Shown here: positions 1 through 5,971 of the stretch, piece after piece
How the letters are laid out: each line of letters starts with the position of its first letter
Position numbering within the stretch: the stretch's first letter is position 1
Source: Campylobacteraceae bacterium
GTDB taxonomy: Bacteria > Campylobacterota > Campylobacteria > Campylobacterales > Sulfurovaceae
NCBI GenBank assembly: GCA_026986085.1
Contig: JALSPE010000132.1
Coordinates: 1 to 10,295, forward strand
Direction of reading: 5' to 3'
Length of the DNA stretch: 10,295 nt
Made by a program: the position numbers and the translations under genes
The notes under the pieces: model-generated
Databases searched by the model: none
What the model was told of the DNA's origin: nothing
The model's input: the letters and a program-made list of their open reading frames with translations, nothing else

Positions 1-2
1 AG

Positions 3-608
3 TTATGAATTTTTCACTATATTAATCCAGTAGTCTATATGTTTTAACTCTTTAAAAAGTGTTGTTTCTCTATCGTGTCCTGGTAAAACTTTTTTATTTT
101 GTTTGTTAAATTTTTTAACTTTTTTTAAACTTTTTATCATATCATCTTTACTAGAGTATTTAAAATCCCACCTTCCAATAGAGCCATTAAATAAGAAATC
201 TCCACTAAACCAAATATCTCTAAACTCAATTACACTGCACCCTGGTGTGTGTCCTGGAAAATGATGAAATTTAAATTTTATATCTTCTATTTCAACAATA
301 GTGTCTGGTTCTACTTTGTAGTCTGCAATTGATGGCTCTACTCCATATCCAAATGGGTCATTTTTAAGCATAAAATTGTCATCTTTTGGGCAGTATATAG
401 GAATTTTGAGTTCCTCTTTTAACTTAGCATTACTCCAAACATGATCGAAGTGTCCGTGTGTATTTAAAATAGCTACTGGATTTTTAACATTTGCTTTTAC
501 CCAAGGCGTAGCATCTATTCCTGGGTCTATAATGTAATCTTTATTATCTACACTTAATATGTAACAGTTGGTTTGATATGCACCCATTGGCTTAACTTTT
601 ATTTGCAT
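3..608 (-). CDS. MBL-fold metallo-hydrolase, glyoxalase II-like
   Basis: This is a complete 201-residue single-domain metallo-beta-lactamase-fold protein, predicted cytoplasmic because no signal peptide or membrane helix is visible. The full dinuclear metal site can be read: T50-HGHFDH (H51, H53, D55, H56), PGHTPG with H120, SGD with D137, and PGHD with H178. This set is typical of the glyoxalase II (hydroxyacylglutathione hydrolase)-like group, which hydrolyses thioesters, but the long C-terminal substrate domain of true GloB is absent, so the substrate is unknown. The start is supported by an AGGGAG on the minus strand (plus positions 620-625), 11 nt upstream, a little far. It diverges from the DUF455 gene with only 17 bp between start codons. 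Family assignment is firm; a specific substrate cannot be given. Confidence 0.93.
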   Translation of the reverse strand: MQIKVKPMGAYQTNCYILSVDNKDYIIDPGIDATPWVKANVKNPVAILNTHGHFDHVWSNAKLKEELKIPIYCPKDDNFMLKNDPFGYGVEPSIADYKVEPDTIVEIEDIKFKFHHFPGHTPGCSVIEFRDIWFSGDFLFNGSIGRWDFKYSSKDDMIKSLKKVKKFNKQNKKVLPGHDRETTLFKELKHIDYWINIVKNS

Positions 609-612
609 AAGA

Positions 613-618
613 TATAAT
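613..618 (+). promoter_or_regulatory. Candidate -10 box (TATAAT) for the DUF455-lpxK-argB operon
   Basis: A perfect TATAAT, preceded by GA and a T-rich stretch, ends 7 nt before the ATG at 626. There is no good -35 box, which is normal for sigma-70 promoters in Campylobacterota. The predicted RNA start would fall on or next to the start codon, so the message may be leaderless. No Shine-Dalgarno sequence lies before that ATG, which agrees with this. The box also sits inside the 5' leader of the opposite hydrolase gene. Confidence 0.55.
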
Positions 619-625
619 ACTCCCT

Positions 626-1438
626 ATGAACTTTTATGCCCAATTAGAGAAGGCACTTTTAAGTGCAGATATTAACACAAAAGAGCTTATAGTAGATAGT
701 GCAATAGAGTATTGTCAAGATTTAAGAAGCCATTTTAGTGAGTATGAACCAATAGTTTATGAGAGCCCATCGTATGCTAAAATATGTAAAATAGTTAAAC
801 CAAAAGAGTTGCCAAAAAGGGGCGATTTCTCTAAAAAAGAGGGTCAGTTGGCTTTAACTCACTCTATTGCTCATATTGAGTTTAGTGCAATAGATTTAGC
901 CATTGATGCAGTATATAGATTTACCAATATGCCAAGAGAGTATAAATTAGATTGGTTAATTGTTGCACAAGATGAGATTAGGCACTTTAAGATGTTAAGA
1001 GGGGTATTAAACAGTCTTGATGCAGATTATGGAGATTTGCCAGTTCATAATGGATTATTTGAGATGGCTTATAAGACAAATGGTGATATTATAGAGAGAA
1101 TGGCAATAATTCCTAGATATTTTGAAGCTAGTGGATTGGATGTAAATCCTAAAATTATTAATAAATTAAAAAATTATAAAAGAGTTACTTTAATATCAGA
1201 GTTAATTGAGGCATTAACAACTATATATAATGAAGAGATAGAGCATGTAAGAAAAGGTGATAGATGGTTTAGATATTTATGCGAAGAAGAGGGCTCTAGT
1301 GTTACTAAGAGATATTTGGAAATTTTAGATAAATACTCTCTTAAAGGTAGAGCAAATCAGTATAATATAAAAGCTAGAAAAGAGGCAGGTTTTAGTTGTA
1401 ATGAATTGATAGCTCTTGGTGTTAAAGAGTGTAAATAG
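626..1438 (+). CDS. DUF455 family ferritin-like diiron protein
   Basis: The protein has 270 residues, is mostly helical and is predicted soluble. It carries a carboxylate-bridged diiron pattern: H79-x3-H83-x-E85 in a segment reading HSIAHIEFSAIDLAID, E117-x2-H120 in DEIRHF, an acidic residue near E167, and E204-x2-H207 in EEIEHV. That spacing and the HIE(F/L)xAIDLA segment are the hallmarks of DUF455 (COG2833), a ferritin-like family. Its members are distantly similar to MiaE, the tRNA hydroxylase. The actual reaction is not known, so no symbol is given. The N-terminus looks family-like and begins exactly at this ATG although no ribosome site precedes it. It is the first gene of the operon with the DegT-like enzyme, lpxK and argB, and the next gene's ribosome site overlaps its stop codon. 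Confidence 0.87.
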   Translation: MNFYAQLEKALLSADINTKELIVDSAIEYCQDLRSHFSEYEPIVYESPSYAKICKIVKPKELPKRGDFSKKEGQLALTHSIAHIEFSAIDLAIDAVYRFTNMPREYKLDWLIVAQDEIRHFKMLRGVLNSLDADYGDLPVHNGLFEMAYKTNGDIIERMAIIPRYFEASGLDVNPKIINKLKNYKRVTLISELIEALTTIYNEEIEHVRKGDRWFRYLCEEEGSSVTKRYLEILDKYSLKGRANQYNIKARKEAGFSCNELIALGVKECK

Positions 1439-1441
1439 GAG
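1437..1441 (+). promoter_or_regulatory. Ribosome binding site AGGAG overlapping the DUF455 stop codon
   Basis: AGGAG shares its first two bases with the TAG stop of the DUF455 gene and lies 5 nt before the ATG at 1447. It fixes the start of the DegT-like gene and indicates tight translational coupling of the two. Confidence 0.75.
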
Positions 1442-1446
1442 ATTTA

Positions 1447-2556
1447 ATGAAGTATAGAGTTCCATTTTATAGAGCCACTTACCCTAATAGGTTAAATGAT
1501 ATTAATGTGAAGAGTTTTAACGACATAGCTTTAGATGCAAATAGTAGTTTAGAAGAGAGATGTAGGTCAATTTTGGATTTAGAGTATATATTGAGTGTTA
1601 ATAATATATCTTCTGCTATGCATCTTGCGTTATCTGCTTTAGATTTAAAAAGAGGAGATAAGGTAATATGTCCAATTAATAGTTATGTTGATACTCCTGA
1701 AGCTATTAGAGAGTTTGATAGTGAGCCTATATTTACCGATATAGAGCTTAGAAGTTATCATATGAGTATTGAGTCGCTAAGGGGTGTTTTAAAAAGTGCT
1801 AAAAGTAAAAAGTTGAGAGCTGTTGTTGTGTCTCATTTTGCTGGTTTGGCTTTTGATATTAGTGAAGTGGTTAAGTTGGCTAAAGAGTATAAGATAGTTG
1901 TAATTGAAGATTTTACAGATTATTCGGTTATTGATAAAAATATAGAGATTAAGGGAGATATTGCAATATTTTCTTTAAATTATAAGTTTGACAATAGCTT
2001 AAAAGGTGCTGTAGTTGGCTTTAGGGATAGTAGCGTTTATGATAGAGCAAAACTATTAAGAGAGCATGGTTTGGTTAAGAAGAGTAGAGAGGTAGATTAC
2101 CTGTATGATGTAGTTGATATGGGTTATGATTATAGGCTAGATAGTCTAAGTGCATATCTTTTGGATGGTTTGATAGATAGAAGAGAAGAGCTTCAAAAAG
2201 AGAGAGTTAAAGTTGCCAATATCTATTTTGAGAAATTAAATGGTTTAAATCATATTACTCTACCTGTTAGGGAAAAGTTTCATAAATATAGCTATTTTAT
2301 TATAGAGGTGGATAAAAATAGAGACGCATTTGCTAGAGAGTTAAAGTTAAAGGGTGTAGAGGTTGGGTTGCACTATATACCACTCAATTTTACAACTTAT
2401 TACAAAAATAAATATGAGTTGAAGGTTTTTAGTTTCCCAAATGCATTAAGCGTTTATCAGACAACTCTATCGATTCCTTGCAATGGGAAGATGAGCAGTG
2501 ATGATATAGAGTATGTATGTAGTGCAATTAAAGAGGTTGATAGAGTTCATATATGA
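1447..2556 (+). CDS. Divergent DegT/DnrJ/EryC1/StrS-family PLP-dependent aminotransferase
   Basis: The 369-residue protein has the whole fold-type I layout of the DegT/DnrJ/EryC1/StrS (sugar aminotransferase) family. An N-terminal motif region occurs near residues 52-63 (NNISSAMHLAL). GDKVICP lies at 70-76. VVIED at 151-155 has the Asp that would contact the pyridine nitrogen. FSLNYK at 175-180 carries the likely PLP lysine K180 (K186 is an alternative). REHG is at 205-208, GYDYRLDSLSAYLL at 226-239, and LHYIPLN at 308-314. Several canonical motifs are changed: SGTAALH reads NISSAMH, and the glycine-rich GEGG after the lysine is missing, with this loop about two residues shorter. The family usually aminates nucleotide-linked ketosugars; the substrate here is unknown. 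It overlaps lpxK by ATGA, which suggests an envelope-sugar role by context only. Confidence 0.82.
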   Translation: MKYRVPFYRATYPNRLNDINVKSFNDIALDANSSLEERCRSILDLEYILSVNNISSAMHLALSALDLKRGDKVICPINSYVDTPEAIREFDSEPIFTDIELRSYHMSIESLRGVLKSAKSKKLRAVVVSHFAGLAFDISEVVKLAKEYKIVVIEDFTDYSVIDKNIEIKGDIAIFSLNYKFDNSLKGAVVGFRDSSVYDRAKLLREHGLVKKSREVDYLYDVVDMGYDYRLDSLSAYLLDGLIDRREELQKERVKVANIYFEKLNGLNHITLPVREKFHKYSYFIIEVDKNRDAFARELKLKGVEVGLHYIPLNFTTYYKNKYELKVFSFPNALSVYQTTLSIPCNGKMSSDDIEYVCSAIKEVDRVHI

Positions 2557-3467
2557 TAGAGTTTTTTGAGAAGTTATATTTTAATCCTAAATTTTACCAC
2601 TATATTGTAGCTGTGATTTTGCTTCCACTCTCTTTTTTTTATGGATTGGTTGGTTTTATTAAATCTCTATTTGCAAAGCCTAAAGATTTTAGGGTTAAAA
2701 TTGTAAGTGTGGGTAATTTGGTTGTAGGGGGTAGTGGCAAGACACCATTTGCAATAGAGTTAATAGATTATTTTAGTAAAAAATATAAGGGTAAAATTTT
2801 TTATATCTCAAGAGGTTATGGTAGATACTCAAAAGGTTTAGTCGAGGTAAAATATAATGGAGAGATTTTGGTAGATGTGGGTTTAAGTGGAGATGAAGCT
2901 ATGCTTGTTGCTAAAAATACAGATGCTAATGTAATAGTAAGTGAAGATAGAGCTGATGCCATAGAGTTGGCAAAAGTTAAGGGTGCTAATTTAATTATAT
3001 TAGATGATGCTTTTAGCAGGGTTGATATTGATAAGTTTGATATATTGCTATATCCAGAAAAGATACCAAATAGATTTGTTTTACCCTCTGGTCCATTTAG
3101 AGAGTTTGCTTTTGCTAAAAGAAGGGCAGATTTAATAATAAAAGAGGGTGTAGATTTTAATAGAGTAGTAGAGTATAAAAATTTAAGTAGTAAGATGTTG
3201 CTAGTTGTTGCTATTGCTAATGCCAATAGACTTAAAAGATACCTACCAGATGGTGTAGTTGGAGAGTATATCTTAAAAGACCACTCATATTTTGATAAAG
3301 ATGATATAGTTGAAAATATGAAAAGAGTTGGAGCAAAAACTATCTTAACTACACAAAAAGATATGGTAAAATTAGAAAAATTTAATTTGCCATTATCGTT
3401 GATGGAGTTAAAATTGGATATTAACAGAGATAAAATTAAAAGAGTAGAGGAGTATTATGAGAGCTAA
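2553..3467 (+). CDS. lpxK: Tetraacyldisaccharide 4'-kinase (lipid A biosynthesis)
   Basis: LpxK phosphorylates the 4' position of the tetraacylated lipid A disaccharide at the inner face of the cytoplasmic membrane. The 304-residue protein (E. coli LpxK is 328) begins with one hydrophobic helix at about 18-38, used for membrane association. The P-loop GNLVVGGSGKTP lies at 54-65 and is the family signature. SRGYGR follows at 86-91, GDEAML at 113-118 (D114 near the expected catalytic acid), a Walker B-like DDAFSR at 151-156 where DDGFQH is usual, LKDHSYF at 241-247 with the conserved D-H pair, and TTQKDMVKL at 266-274. The start codon overlaps the upstream stop as ATGA and no strong ribosome site is visible, so reinitiation is likely. 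Its 3' end overlaps argB by 11 nt. The assignment is secure despite the altered DDGFQH motif. Confidence 0.94.
   Translation: MIEFFEKLYFNPKFYHYIVAVILLPLSFFYGLVGFIKSLFAKPKDFRVKIVSVGNLVVGGSGKTPFAIELIDYFSKKYKGKIFYISRGYGRYSKGLVEVKYNGEILVDVGLSGDEAMLVAKNTDANVIVSEDRADAIELAKVKGANLIILDDAFSRVDIDKFDILLYPEKIPNRFVLPSGPFREFAFAKRRADLIIKEGVDFNRVVEYKNLSSKMLLVVAIANANRLKRYLPDGVVGEYILKDHSYFDKDDIVENMKRVGAKTILTTQKDMVKLEKFNLPLSLMELKLDINRDKIKRVEEYYES
3446..3452 (+). promoter_or_regulatory. Ribosome binding site AGAGGAG for argB, inside lpxK
   Basis: A strong AGAGGAG lies within the last codons of lpxK, 4 nt before the argB ATG at 3457. It supports this start, although it makes the two genes overlap by 11 nt. Confidence 0.75.
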
Positions 3468-4308
3468 ATTGGAGACAGTTAAGACTTTATTAGATGCACT
3501 TCCCTTTATCAATAAGTTTAGGGATGATATAATTGTTGTTAAGTATGGTGGCTCGGCACAAACTAGCGATGAGTTAAAGGCTAAATTTGCAGAGGATATT
3601 GCCTTGTTGCAAATTGTTGGTATGAAACCAGTTGTTGTTCATGGTGGAGGCAAGAGTATTACTAACCTTTTAAAAGAGTTAAATATAGAAACAAAGTTTA
3701 TAGATGGACAAAGAGTTACCACAAAAGAGGTTATGAGAATTGCAGAGATGGTTTTAAGTGGAGAGGTAAATAAAGAGATTGTATCTCTATTAAATTCTCA
3801 AGGAGCTAAGGCTATTGGAATTTCTGGAAAAGATGCAAACTTTATAAAGGCTATTCATAAAGATAGGGAGAAGTTTGGATATACAGGTGTTATTGAAGAG
3901 ATTAATCCAGAAGTTGTATTCAATATTATAGATGATGGATTTGTTCCAGTTATTGCACCAATTGCAAGTGGTGGAGAGATGGGACACCCTGGTTTTAATA
4001 TAAATGCAGATTTGGCAGCAAGTAGGGTTGCAATTGCACTAAATGCTAGAAAGGTTCTGTTTTTAACTGATACTCAAGGTGTTTTGGATAAGAGTGGCAA
4101 TTTAATTAATACTCTAACTATCTCTAAAGTAGAAGAGTTAAAAAATGATAATACAATACATGGAGGAATGGTTCCTAAAGTAGATGCCTGTATAGAGGCT
4201 TTAAGAGGAGGAGTTAAGAAAGCACATATTATAGATGGAAGGCTAGAGCATTCGCTTTTGTTAGAGATATTAACAAGTAGTGGTATTGGAACTTGTATTG
4301 AGTTGTAA
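3457..4308 (+). CDS. argB: N-acetylglutamate kinase
   Basis: This enzyme phosphorylates N-acetyl-L-glutamate with ATP, the second step of arginine synthesis, in the cytoplasm. The 283-residue amino-acid kinase-fold protein has KYGGSA at 29-34 (K29), VHGGGK at 61-66, R86 in the GQRVT segment, NINADLAA at 181-188 (D185) and GGMVPKVDA at 236-244 (K241). These match the substrate and phosphoryl-transfer residues of the family. Compared with the E. coli enzyme, where the first lysine is K8, there is an extra N-terminal segment of about 20 residues predicted as a helix. The C-terminus has EHSLLLE and GIGT (264-279). Both are features of the hexameric, arginine-inhibited class, so feedback inhibition by arginine is likely (inference). 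It is the last gene of the operon; its presence behind lpxK has no obvious pathway reason. Confidence 0.96.
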   Translation: MRAKLETVKTLLDALPFINKFRDDIIVVKYGGSAQTSDELKAKFAEDIALLQIVGMKPVVVHGGGKSITNLLKELNIETKFIDGQRVTTKEVMRIAEMVLSGEVNKEIVSLLNSQGAKAIGISGKDANFIKAIHKDREKFGYTGVIEEINPEVVFNIIDDGFVPVIAPIASGGEMGHPGFNINADLAASRVAIALNARKVLFLTDTQGVLDKSGNLINTLTISKVEELKNDNTIHGGMVPKVDACIEALRGGVKKAHIIDGRLEHSLLLEILTSSGIGTCIEL

Positions 4309-4345
4309 TTGACTTTGCACTCTACTATTGCGTAAGTTTAGTTTC

Positions 4346-4367
4346 ATTGTAGAATAACTACAATTTT
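4346..4367 (+). terminator. Weak candidate terminator hairpin after argB
   Basis: ATTGTAG (4346-4352) and CTACAAT (4358-4364) form a perfect 7-bp stem with a 5-nt loop, and a short TTTT run overlaps its end (4364-4367). Only two of the seven pairs are G-C, so it would be a weak terminator. It begins 37 nt after the argB stop, a sensible place for the operon end. Confidence 0.4.
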
Positions 4368-4369
4368 GA

Positions 4370-4375
4370 TATACT
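4370..4375 (+). promoter_or_regulatory. Possible upstream -10 box (TATACT) of thrC
   Basis: TTTTGATATACT resembles the TTTTGATATAAT context seen upstream of ilvA. If used, it would give a thrC leader of about 108 nt. It lies directly behind the argB hairpin and could be chance in such AT-rich sequence. Confidence 0.25.
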
Positions 4376-4451
4376 TTTTTGAATTAGAATAGAACTTTTA
4401 TCATTTAGGTATGCTTATAGTGCTTAAGGTCAGTTTGTAAATCAATTTGGA

Positions 4452-4457
4452 TATAAT
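4452..4457 (+). promoter_or_regulatory. Candidate -10 box (TATAAT) of thrC
   Basis: A perfect TATAAT within TTTGGATATAAT lies 32 nt before the thrC ATG. The predicted start near 4464 gives a leader of about 26 nt, which contains the AGGGA ribosome site at 4479-4483 (6 nt from the ATG). No clear -35 box is visible. Confidence 0.6.
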
Positions 4458-4489
4458 TACGCCAAAAATTTAATTTATAGGGATAGATA

Positions 4490-5956
4490 ATGAATTTTAT
4501 TGAAACAAGAGGAAATGATGGTATTAAGCCTCAAGAGGTTACTTTTAGCGAAGCAATTTTAAGCCCAATGGCTAGTTATGGAGGATTATATATTCCAAAG
4601 AGTCTGCCAGAGTTTGATTTAAGTTTTTTAAAAAAGCATATTAGCTCTAGCTATAAAGAGTTGGCTAGAGATGTTTTAAACTCTTTCGAAATAGATATAG
4701 ATGGCACTTTAATAGATGAAGCATTAAATAGATATGATGAATTTGATGATGCTACTAATCCAGTTCCTGTTGTTAAGTTAGAAGATAATTTATATGTTAG
4801 TGAACTCTATCATGGCCCTACTCGTGCATTCAAAGATATGGCACTTCAGCCATTTGGTGTTATTTTATCTAGCTTGGCAAAGCAAAGGGGTGAAAATTAT
4901 CTAATAATGGCAGCTACTAGTGGAGATACTGGACCAGCAACTTTAGAGACATTTAAAAATAGAGATAATATCAAGGTGTGTTGTTTATATCCAGATGGTG
5001 GAACAAGTGATGTTCAACGCCTTCAAATGGTTACAGAAGATGCACCAAACTTAAAAGTAATTGGTGTAAAGGGTAATTTTGATGATACTCAAGATGCTCT
5101 TAAGTCTCTACTTCAGTCAAAAGAGTTTAATGAGGCATTAGAGAAGAAAAATATTAACTTATCTGCTGCAAATTCTGTTAATTTTGGAAGAATAATATTT
5201 CAGACGATATACCATATTCATAGCTATTTAGAGTTAGTTAGAGTTGGTAAAATTGTGATAGGTGAGAGAATAAATTTGATTGTGCCAAGTGGTAACTTTG
5301 GAAATGCTTTAGGGGCTTACTATGTAAAAAAAGCAGGAGTTCCAATAGAGAAGATAGTAATAGCTACAAACGATAATGATGTTTTATCTGATTTTATTAA
5401 TAGTGGTAAATATGATTTGAGAGATAGAGAGTTAATTAAGACCAATTCTCCAGCTATGGATATTTTAAAAAGTTCTAATATAGAGAGAGTTTTATTTGAT
5501 AAATTTGGTGCAAGTAGAACAAAAGAGCTTATGGATTTACTTAATAGCAAAAACTATTTTGAGTTAAATAGCAGTGAAGTTAAAGCAATTAAAGATGATT
5601 TTATGGCATCAACTTGTAGTGATAGTGAAGCAGATGAAATTATCTCTAAATATTTAGAGAAAAATTATATATTAGATCCTCATACTGCAACAGCAATTAA
5701 AGCTTTTTTTGAAAAAAATGATAATGTGTTACCATTTGTAGCATACTCTACAGCAGAGTGGACAAAGTTTAGTATGGTAATAGCCCAAAATGCGAGTTAT
5801 GATGCTAAAAATGATGAAGATGCAATTAGGTTCATTTGTGATAAATTTAATGTCAATATGGTAGATAATATTGATAAATTGTTTAAAAAAGATATAATAC
5901 ATTTGAAAATAGTTGAAAAAAGTGATATTATGCCAGAGATGTTGAACTTTCTTTAA
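4490..5956 (+). CDS. thrC: Threonine synthase
   Basis: This PLP-dependent enzyme converts O-phospho-L-homoserine to L-threonine in the cytoplasm, the last step of threonine synthesis. The 488-residue protein is of the long class and complete. It has an N-terminal segment with MASYGGLYIP at 27-36, and the signature HGPTRAFKDMALQ at 108-120 with PLP lysine K115. ATSGDTGPA at 142-150 forms part of the substrate site, and SGNFGNALGAYY at 267-278 is the phosphate-binding loop. DPHTATA lies at 396-402 and YSTAEWTKF near 419-427. The start follows a good ribosome site. Its product is the substrate of the ilvA product encoded 2 kb downstream, so the two give the threonine-to-isoleucine branch. The LysM/3D gene follows after 15 bp and may share its transcript. 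Confidence 0.97.
   Translation: MNFIETRGNDGIKPQEVTFSEAILSPMASYGGLYIPKSLPEFDLSFLKKHISSSYKELARDVLNSFEIDIDGTLIDEALNRYDEFDDATNPVPVVKLEDNLYVSELYHGPTRAFKDMALQPFGVILSSLAKQRGENYLIMAATSGDTGPATLETFKNRDNIKVCCLYPDGGTSDVQRLQMVTEDAPNLKVIGVKGNFDDTQDALKSLLQSKEFNEALEKKNINLSAANSVNFGRIIFQTIYHIHSYLELVRVGKIVIGERINLIVPSGNFGNALGAYYVKKAGVPIEKIVIATNDNDVLSDFINSGKYDLRDRELIKTNSPAMDILKSSNIERVLFDKFGASRTKELMDLLNSKNYFELNSSEVKAIKDDFMASTCSDSEADEIISKYLEKNYILDPHTATAIKAFFEKNDNVLPFVAYSTAEWTKFSMVIAQNASYDAKNDEDAIRFICDKFNVNMVDNIDKLFKKDIIHLKIVEKSDIMPEMLNFL
5893..5898 (+). promoter_or_regulatory. Possible internal promoter for the LysM/3D gene, within the thrC end
   Basis: A TATAAT in the context GATATAATAC, the same ten bases as the promoter before the DUF455 gene, lies within the 3' end of thrC, 74 nt before the LysM/3D gene start. 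It could drive that gene apart from thrC. A similar GATATAAT inside argB (3526-3533) shows that such boxes also occur by chance here. Confidence 0.3.
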
Positions 5957-5961
5957 CATAT

Positions 5962-5967
5962 AAGGAG
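5962..5967 (+). promoter_or_regulatory. Ribosome binding site AAGGAG before two adjacent ATG codons
   Basis: A perfect AAGGAG lies 4 nt before the ATG at 5972 and 7 nt before the in-frame ATG at 5975. The second spacing is the more usual, so the true start may be 5975, shortening the protein by one residue. Confidence 0.75.
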
Positions 5968-5971
5968 ACAA

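Noticed and set aside
626..1438. Calling the diiron protein MiaE or ferritin
   Set aside because: The metal ligand pattern is shared across the ferritin-like superfamily; the HxxxHIE segment and overall sequence fit DUF455, whose reaction is unknown, so a specific name would be unsupported.
2816..3226. A 136-codon open frame on the minus strand within lpxK
   Set aside because: It lies antisense to a clear lpxK with intact motifs, is rich in Leu/Ser/Thr as expected from the complement of AT-rich coding sequence, and has no recognisable domain.
4411..4440. Nine-codon frame MLIVLKVSL upstream of thrC, a possible attenuation leader peptide rich in Leu/Ile/Val
   Set aside because: It has no properly spaced ribosome site and contains no threonine codon. 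It ends before the better thrC promoter, so it would be transcribed only from the weaker upstream box; no terminator/antiterminator pair follows it.
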